Below are positions 58,912 through 64,000 of a stretch of DNA of 64,000 nucleotides, piece after piece (the first letter of the stretch is position 1; each line of letters opens with the position of its first letter). Source of the DNA: Girardinichthys multiradiatus (lineage: Eukaryota; Chordata; Actinopteri; Cyprinodontiformes; Goodeidae); contig NC_061806.1 in assembly GCF_021462225.1 (NCBI RefSeq), positions 25,502,144 through 25,566,143 of the forward strand, written 5' to 3'. Below the pieces are notes generated by a model, which saw nothing but the letters and a program-made list of their open reading frames with translations, made no database searches and had not been told where the DNA came from. The translations under genes and the position numbers were made by a program.

Positions 58912-59141
58912 GTAAGTTAACATTCCAAGGATGTTGCCAACAAGCTTTCTGATTCTAAAGTAGTTAAAATTTAATTATAATGTGGCATGATGTGTTCTAT
59001 GCAGAGCTGGTTGGCTGTGCTTTGACTCACAATACAATGAACACTTATCTTTGCGTAAAAAGCAATTTTGCTATGTTTTTCATACACCTATAACACAATT
59101 ATGTGTTTTTTCCATTAATATCTTTACCCATGGATTTGAAC
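58912..59141. other. BLOC1S4 intron 3, 5' part
   Basis: Intron 3 runs 58912-61901. Nothing recognised here. Confidence 0.5.
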
Positions 59142-59546
59142 TAGGGTGCACCGATTGCAGTTTTCTGGCCGATCACTGATTACCAATCTTTAAAAAGCCT
59201 GACCTGCCGATTCCGATATTAGCTGATACCAATTTCTTTTTTTATAACTGACGGGTGTTATAAGTTTACGATAAATAAATTAAAAAACATTGAACAATAC
59301 AATAGCTGTGAAACAATGCAAACTTGTTTTAACTGCCCATGAGGCAGTGGTCTCAAATATAAATTAAACGTTTAGAACAATTCAGTTCCTTTAGTCTTTC
59401 ATTTTTCACATTTTAAAATGAAACAAAACTTGCACAGTAGGTTAGAAAAGTAGATCAGATCGGCTTCACATATCAGCCAATCACCAATCTCCCAAAATTA
59501 AGGAATTCAGGGCTGATCAGCCAGCCGATCAATCGGTGCACCCCTA
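59142..59546. mobile_element. hAT-type MITE with exact 8-bp target duplication
   Basis: A 405-bp non-coding element starting TAGGGTGCACCGATTG and ending CAATCGGTGCACCCCTA, about 16-bp inverted ends with one added C. The 8-mer ATTTGAAC flanks it exactly (59134-59141 and 59547-59554), the hAT target-duplication length. Inner sequence repeats 'gccgatcac'/'gctgatcag'-type motifs. Confidence 0.92.
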
Positions 59547-60735
59547 ATTTGAACACAATATCCAGAACTTTCTAAAGTCAGTCTTCAGAGAACTTCAACT
59601 AGTGGGAGACATTTGAGTTTTGATTCTCTGCTTGGAAGTCAATGACTATACCATTAAACTGTGGCTTTTTGGGGGAGTGCTGATAATTTTTTACTTTATT
59701 GCTAAATTTTGATCACCTTTTCATTTAAAATTTGTTTTAGATCTAATGGATCATCGCAACATGATGTCACAGTTTTGTTTTTTGTCTCCACCAAAAAGTT
59801 TGTGCTAATTTAGTTTAAGTCTAAATCATTCACTTTATCCCTCGATATACCATTTTCAAGAGCGCCTCAACCAAAAATATTTTGTTTTCTTAACTTTATT
59901 AGACTTTTGTTTTCTGCACCAGATTTAGGTCGATCATCCTTCAGCGAAATACTGAAGGTATACTTTCTATAAGTTTCATTAAAAGTTAATATTGAGGCAC
60001 AGTTAGCCAAACTTGTCATAACGTTTTAAATTACAAATTGTGATGTATCAGAAATTTTATAATTATGCCCTCTGAATTTTACAGAGGGACTACAGATCAC
60101 AGAGCTGATATTGTCTACCTAGCAACAAGTAGCAGAATTAATTCTGATTGGTTGAGAACAAGGCGTTAACAGAAAAATGGAAATTCAAGCACATATAGCA
60201 TAGTTATAGACCCCAATCAGACCTGGTATTAATTTGCATTCTGGCTGATTTAAAGTAAGAAGACAAGCCTAACAGCAATCCTGGCATTAAATCCCTCCTG
60301 AGTGATCAGATTCCAGTTACTCGCTTTACATGCAAATAAAAACTTGGCCACATCACTCAGTGGGATGTGAGGTGGGCCCCAAACAGGACATGAACAGATC
60401 GTCTGGGCTGTCAGAGAAGGCTAAATTTAAATTAGTTAATCTAAGTAGTGAACACATCACCAATTTTCTAATAAAAATATTTCTAAAGGTGCAGTTACCC
60501 TGAAATTCTCACCAGATGTCTGTAACAACCCATCCAATCCAAACATGCAATAAAACCTAAGCATAGATGTCCATAAATTATGTGTAAGAAAATGGAACAA
60601 CACATGGAGAACATATTAGTACTATTATATTATTTAAAACATACAAATGCATTCAGTACTTCTTCTGAAGAGTGTCTCAGTACACTTGTTTATTGATTCT
60701 TTCTTGAATTATATGAAATTTGTCAGTGTCTTATT
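59547..60735. other. BLOC1S4 intron 3, nothing recognised
   Basis: AT-rich intronic DNA, no features recognised. Confidence 0.45.
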
Positions 60736-61460
60736 CTAAAAAGGATCCCATCGTCATGATGTTCCCTCCATTATACTTCACTGTTGGTATGGTGTTTCTG
60801 GGGGAGATGCAGTGGCTTTTCACTTTCAGGCATTGTGTCCAATACGGCATCCAAAGAGTTCAGTTTTGGTTTCATCTGACCAGACCATAATCCTCTTGGT
60901 ATTTCACAGGAATGTCTAAATGTTTCTCAGAAAACCTTCAACATGCTTTTTCTTCAGGAGGGAAGTCTTGTGTAGTGATCGTGCAACGAGGGCGTTGAGG
61001 TTGAGCACATTACTTTTCTTCTTTTCTTTTTTCTTTCTGAAGCTCTCCACAAGTGGTCCTTGACCTTTGGACAACCTTTCTAACGATTTCTTTAAATCTT
61101 GTGGAGAGAACCATTAATTGGCCTGTTTATGGTGTGATAATGTTCTTTCCACGTCCAGATTATGGCCCTAACAGTGCTTGCTGGAACCTTTAGTAGTATT
61201 TTTATGCAACCATCAGAATGTTTTGCGACAGTAAGGTTGCAAAGCTCTTGAGGGAGCCTATTGGTTTTACCCACCATGAGATGTTCCTTGTGTGACACCT
61301 TTTTATAGACCTTTAGTTGCAACAGCTGATATTATTTAAGTGGCAGGGTTGATTTCTAATTACTGATGAATTTCCAATTGTGTTGCAATACTTTTTCCAT
61401 GTGTCCTTGCATTTTATTACACAGGATTTAATTTATGGGCATCTATAATTTGATTTCTTT
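60736..61460 (-). mobile_element. Decayed Tc1-like transposon of the MGKTKELS-type lineage
   Basis: On the minus strand the frame at 61322-61092 starts near VGKTNRLPQEL and continues to STVRAIIWTWKEHY and TINRPINGSLHKI. This matches the first helix-turn-helix and the linker (TVNRPRSGAPRKI type) of Tc1 transposases. Further left, 'ttccctccattatacttcac' and 'ttcatctgaccagaccataa' (60763-60895) are typical of the antisense of the catalytic region. The frame is broken in several places. The family differs from the six young copies. Confidence 0.75.
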
Positions 61461-61901
61461 GCATGTGTGAACTGGATGAGTTGTTACTGACTTCTGGCGA
61501 GAATTTCATTTCACTTCCAGCTTTAGTTAGAAAATTGATGATGAGTTCTCTACACATTTTACCAGTTGTACATTAAGTAACCTGGGGCTAAAAATTGTTC
61601 ATGCCTACCTTAATCAGCTGTTTATTTTACACTTCTGACTGTTGGGATCTCATTAAATTGTTTGCAAACATGGCTGCATGGTTTAAATCAATAAAATGAA
61701 AAAAAAAAAACTTAAATAGCACAACAATTACGCTTTTATTGAGAACGGTCAAATGGCCTGTGACGTCATTCCGAGATCTAAATTTCAACTTTTGGAGTCA
61801 AGGAAATGCGGCCTAATCATTGTGCGTTTTTTTTTTTTTTTTTTTGTCTAGTGTCTTAAGAATCTTAAGTTCATCAGCTTGCTATTATGGTGTGTTTGCA
61901 G
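61461..61901. other. BLOC1S4 intron 3, 3' end
   Basis: Contains A and T tracts (about 61699-61711, 61828-61845) and ends in the TGTGTTTGCAG acceptor at 61891-61901. Confidence 0.55.
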
Positions 61902-62036
61902 GCCTTTGTGAAGATGGTCGGGGCAAACGTCAGTGCAATGGAGGAGCAGGTCACGCAGGCAGAGACAGAACTGGGAACACTACCGAGTGCTTTCAAGAAG
62001 ATCCTCCGCACGATCACTGTCCCAGGATTCTTAAAT
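61902..62036 (+). CDS. bloc1s4: BLOC-1 subunit 4 (cappuccino), coding exon 4
   Basis: Encodes residues 164-208, AFVKMVGANVSAMEEQVTQA through ETELGTLPSAFKKIL to TVPGFLN. It matches the family block AFV.MVG..V..MEEQVT.AE.ELGT.P.AFKK.L, the second half of the conserved helical region. Acceptor CAG ends at 61901; donor AAT|GTAAGA at 62037. Confidence 0.95.
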
Positions 62037-62175
62037 GTAAGAATTCAGTAATGCAATTGTGAATTTAGATTTTTATCTGGTTTTACTGCTTTTTATAACA
62101 GACAGGTTTGGTGTTCTGTGCTCTGAGATGAATCAGTCGGTCCTAATGGAGTCGAATGTGTTTGTTTGCTTCCAG

Positions 62176-62268
62176 AAACAGGCCAGCCCACGAAGATCAG
62201 CCCCACATGAGCGCCAAGAGGTCCCCAGTGTGTTCCAGACAGATGACTTTTTCTCATCACAGCCATAA
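62176..62268 (+). CDS. bloc1s4: BLOC-1 subunit 4 (cappuccino), coding exon 5 and stop
   Basis: Encodes residues 209-238, KQASPRRSAPHERQE to VFQTDDFFSSQP, then TAA. The end VFQTDDFF corresponds to the VLFRTEDYF near the C-terminus of human BLOC1S4. The assembled protein is 238 residues, close to the human 217. Acceptor TTGCTTCCAG ends at 62175. BLOC-1 (eight subunits) directs endosomal sorting to lysosome-related organelles; loss of the mouse orthologue causes the pigment and platelet phenotype cappuccino. Confidence 0.92.
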   Translation, partial: KQASPRRSAPHERQEVPSVFQTDDFFSSQP

Positions 62269-63171
62269 CAGTGACAGAACTGTTAAATCAAAGCCTGGTT
62301 CTAACCTCAGAGGCCTGTTTAGTAAAACTGTACTGACAACTGCCATCCCTCAGAGGAGGATCTATCGGTGCAAGCAGCCTCAAGAAGCAATAGTAGCTTT
62401 TCCTAAACAATTCACTGGAAGTCAAATGAAAATTTACCACAGTTTTATGTCATTCTCTTTGAGGCAACAATGAGCACTGAACTGTAGCAACATGTTTAAA
62501 AGTGCCTACGGGGGTCTTATGTAATTCAAGTTTGTGGAGAGAAAACTGTAAGACGGTTAAACTTTGACAAGTCAGGAGGAGAAAAGTTACTCTGCTTGTT
62601 TATAAGGCCCAGTAAAGATGGTACATTAGATGTAACAGATGAAAAGTGATCCCAGCCTCTTTTGCTACAGAAATAAATTCCTGTAACTGGGGTTTGTACA
62701 GATCTGCACGTTGAACTAATTTATAATTCTGTATAATTAATTCCTTTTCCCCCTGCAATATTGCTAATACCCAATTAAGCATGGAAGCTGTCTTCCATTT
62801 CAGAATATTCACTTCTTATCTAGCCTTATCTTACTGGCTGTGGATGACAGTTGCTTCACTGACATGGGGCTACATCTTTAATAGCATCTTTTTTTTATAG
62901 AACGAAACACAGGTGCGAAGGACTAGTAGTTTTAGTTTGTCGTGCCACACTCGTAACTAAAAGCTTTGCTCAACTAACTGTGATTTATCACAACACAAAA
63001 ACTTTGATTTCATGTCAGCATGGTGTGATGTGGCCCTAACCCTGCAAGCAAGGTGGTAGGTGTTACAGCCATTATTTATATAGTGGTTTGTTTTTTTTTT
63101 GCCAAAGTTGTTGATACAGATCTCCTTTTTACATGTTAACTTTGGTTTACATTTTTTAAATAACCAATAAA
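62269..63171 (+). promoter_or_regulatory. bloc1s4: Probable BLOC1S4 3' UTR with two poly(A) signals
   Basis: AATAAA hexamers at 62672-62677 and 63166-63171 follow the stop codon in AT-rich sequence. Either could end the transcript; the second is followed by a T-rich stretch. The 70-codon frames in the interval have no recognised features. Confidence 0.5.
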
Positions 63172-63364
63172 ATTTATTTAAATCGAATTATTTCATGTTC
63201 ATTTTATTTCATCCCTTTTTTGCAGTAACGTTTATTTGTACCCACACGATTTGAGATCTGTATTTTGGTTTGTGCTGCAAGCATTATGGTTTCGACCATT
63301 TTACCAAACTGTGACCCTCAGTTGAGAGAATATTAGTTAGAATTCTCAAGAAAAATCCAGAAAC
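63172..63364. other. Intergenic DNA, nothing recognised
   Basis: AT-rich, no features recognised. Confidence 0.5.
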
Positions 63365-63645
63365 TGGTATTGTTCAACACTACCAGTAAGTGGAGGCTGT
63401 CATGAGCTGAAAGCGAAGGCGAACATAAGAGCTATGCACCAAAATCAACGCTTTCAAGATCGACTTAAATTTGCAGTTGGACAAGTCAAATGCGTTCAGG
63501 GGAGAAAAAATTATGGCAAGATGAAATAATGTGTTTGGATGAGACAAGGAGAAGCTTTGAAATCTAAGAATGTTGTACAAATAGTGATGTTGGGTAGTGG
63601 CAGCATCATGGTCTGGGGCCACTGTGCACAATGTAGATAACATGT
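63365..63645 (+). mobile_element. Fragment of an old Tc1-like transposase
   Basis: 'gtgtttggatgagacaagg' (about 63530-63548) corresponds to the catalytic FSDET-type motif as CLDETR. 'gtggcagcatcatggtctgg' (about 63597-63616) encodes GSGSIMVWG, the hallmark motif before the second Asp. The upstream part 'ccaaaatcaacgctttcaag' fits RQRLQDRLKF-like sequence. No ends visible. Confidence 0.65.
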
Positions 63646-64000
63646 ATGCCTTTCTAATTATTTGTTCTCACAATGATTACTTACCTTTTGAGAATTTAAG
63701 ATGGATTAATGTTTAGGGATTGGATTTTCCTAGGTAAAATATAGATAAATACAACAAAATCTTGACTTGGATTTAAAGGTTGAATCTTACTTTTGTGCTT
63801 TTAAAATACAGTTACCTGGTTCTTGATTCTAGAATCAGTTCAATCCATAAAGTTACCTGAAAACAAAGGGTTGAGATTTTGTTACCTGTCACGCTGGATT
63901 CTGACTCTTGATGCACTTGGGGTACACAGCTGCACATTTAAAATCAGATGTTTGCGGGTATTTTTGAGCTTCACAAATGGGCCTTTCCTTCATTAATGAC
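63646..64000. other. Intergenic DNA to the window end, nothing recognised
   Basis: AT-rich, no gene or repeat recognised. Confidence 0.5.

Overview
The window looks like teleost (ray-finned fish) genomic DNA, probably a percomorph. It holds two vertebrate-type, intron-containing genes in an AT-rich background crowded with Tc1/mariner transposons, hAT-like MITEs, tRNA-derived SINE-like repeats and simple repeats. No prokaryotic features, CRISPR arrays or rRNA genes were seen. The species cannot be named from the sequence alone.

Layout on the + strand. 1-6060 is intergenic: one SINE-like copy (2316-2662) and one full-length Tc1 element (3868-5478). 6382-52166 is a PAR6-family polarity gene, best matching PARD6G. 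It has three coding exons (6382-6453, 16680-16902, 51094-52166) separated by introns of about 10.2 kb and 34.2 kb. The introns hold four more copies of the same Tc1 family (11051-12618, 12810-14406, 33063-34672, 41589-43197), decayed relics of other Tc1 families, several MITEs, SINE-like copies and a pure (AT)148 array at 25767-26062. 52167-57040 is the PARD6G 3' UTR, a CATC-rich degenerate simple repeat, a candidate CTCF site and a sixth Tc1 copy (55258-56867). 57207-62268 is a five-exon BLOC1S4 (cappuccino) gene, in the same orientation. 62269-64000 is its 3' UTR and one more Tc1 relic.

The two host genes have unrelated jobs. PARD6G is the PB1/semi-CRIB/PDZ scaffold of the PAR3-PAR6-aPKC polarity complex. 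BLOC1S4 is a small coiled-coil subunit of BLOC-1, which sorts cargo to lysosome-related organelles such as melanosomes. I see no functional link beyond being neighbours.

The most notable observations are these. (1) Six copies of one young Tc1-like family sit in 64 kb. The copy at 4146-5150 has an uninterrupted 334-residue transposase with all DD34E residues, while each of the other five is damaged in a different way, including loss of the second catalytic Asp in the otherwise full-length copy at 55586-56590. (2) Two of the copies lie 191 bp apart in inverted orientation. (3) BLOC1S4 here is split by four phase-0 introns, whereas the human gene is intronless. (4) A 12-bp direct repeat flanks the whole (AT)148 array plus SINE unit. 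I found no convincing new biological system; the window is best read as two ordinary genes in a transposon-rich setting.
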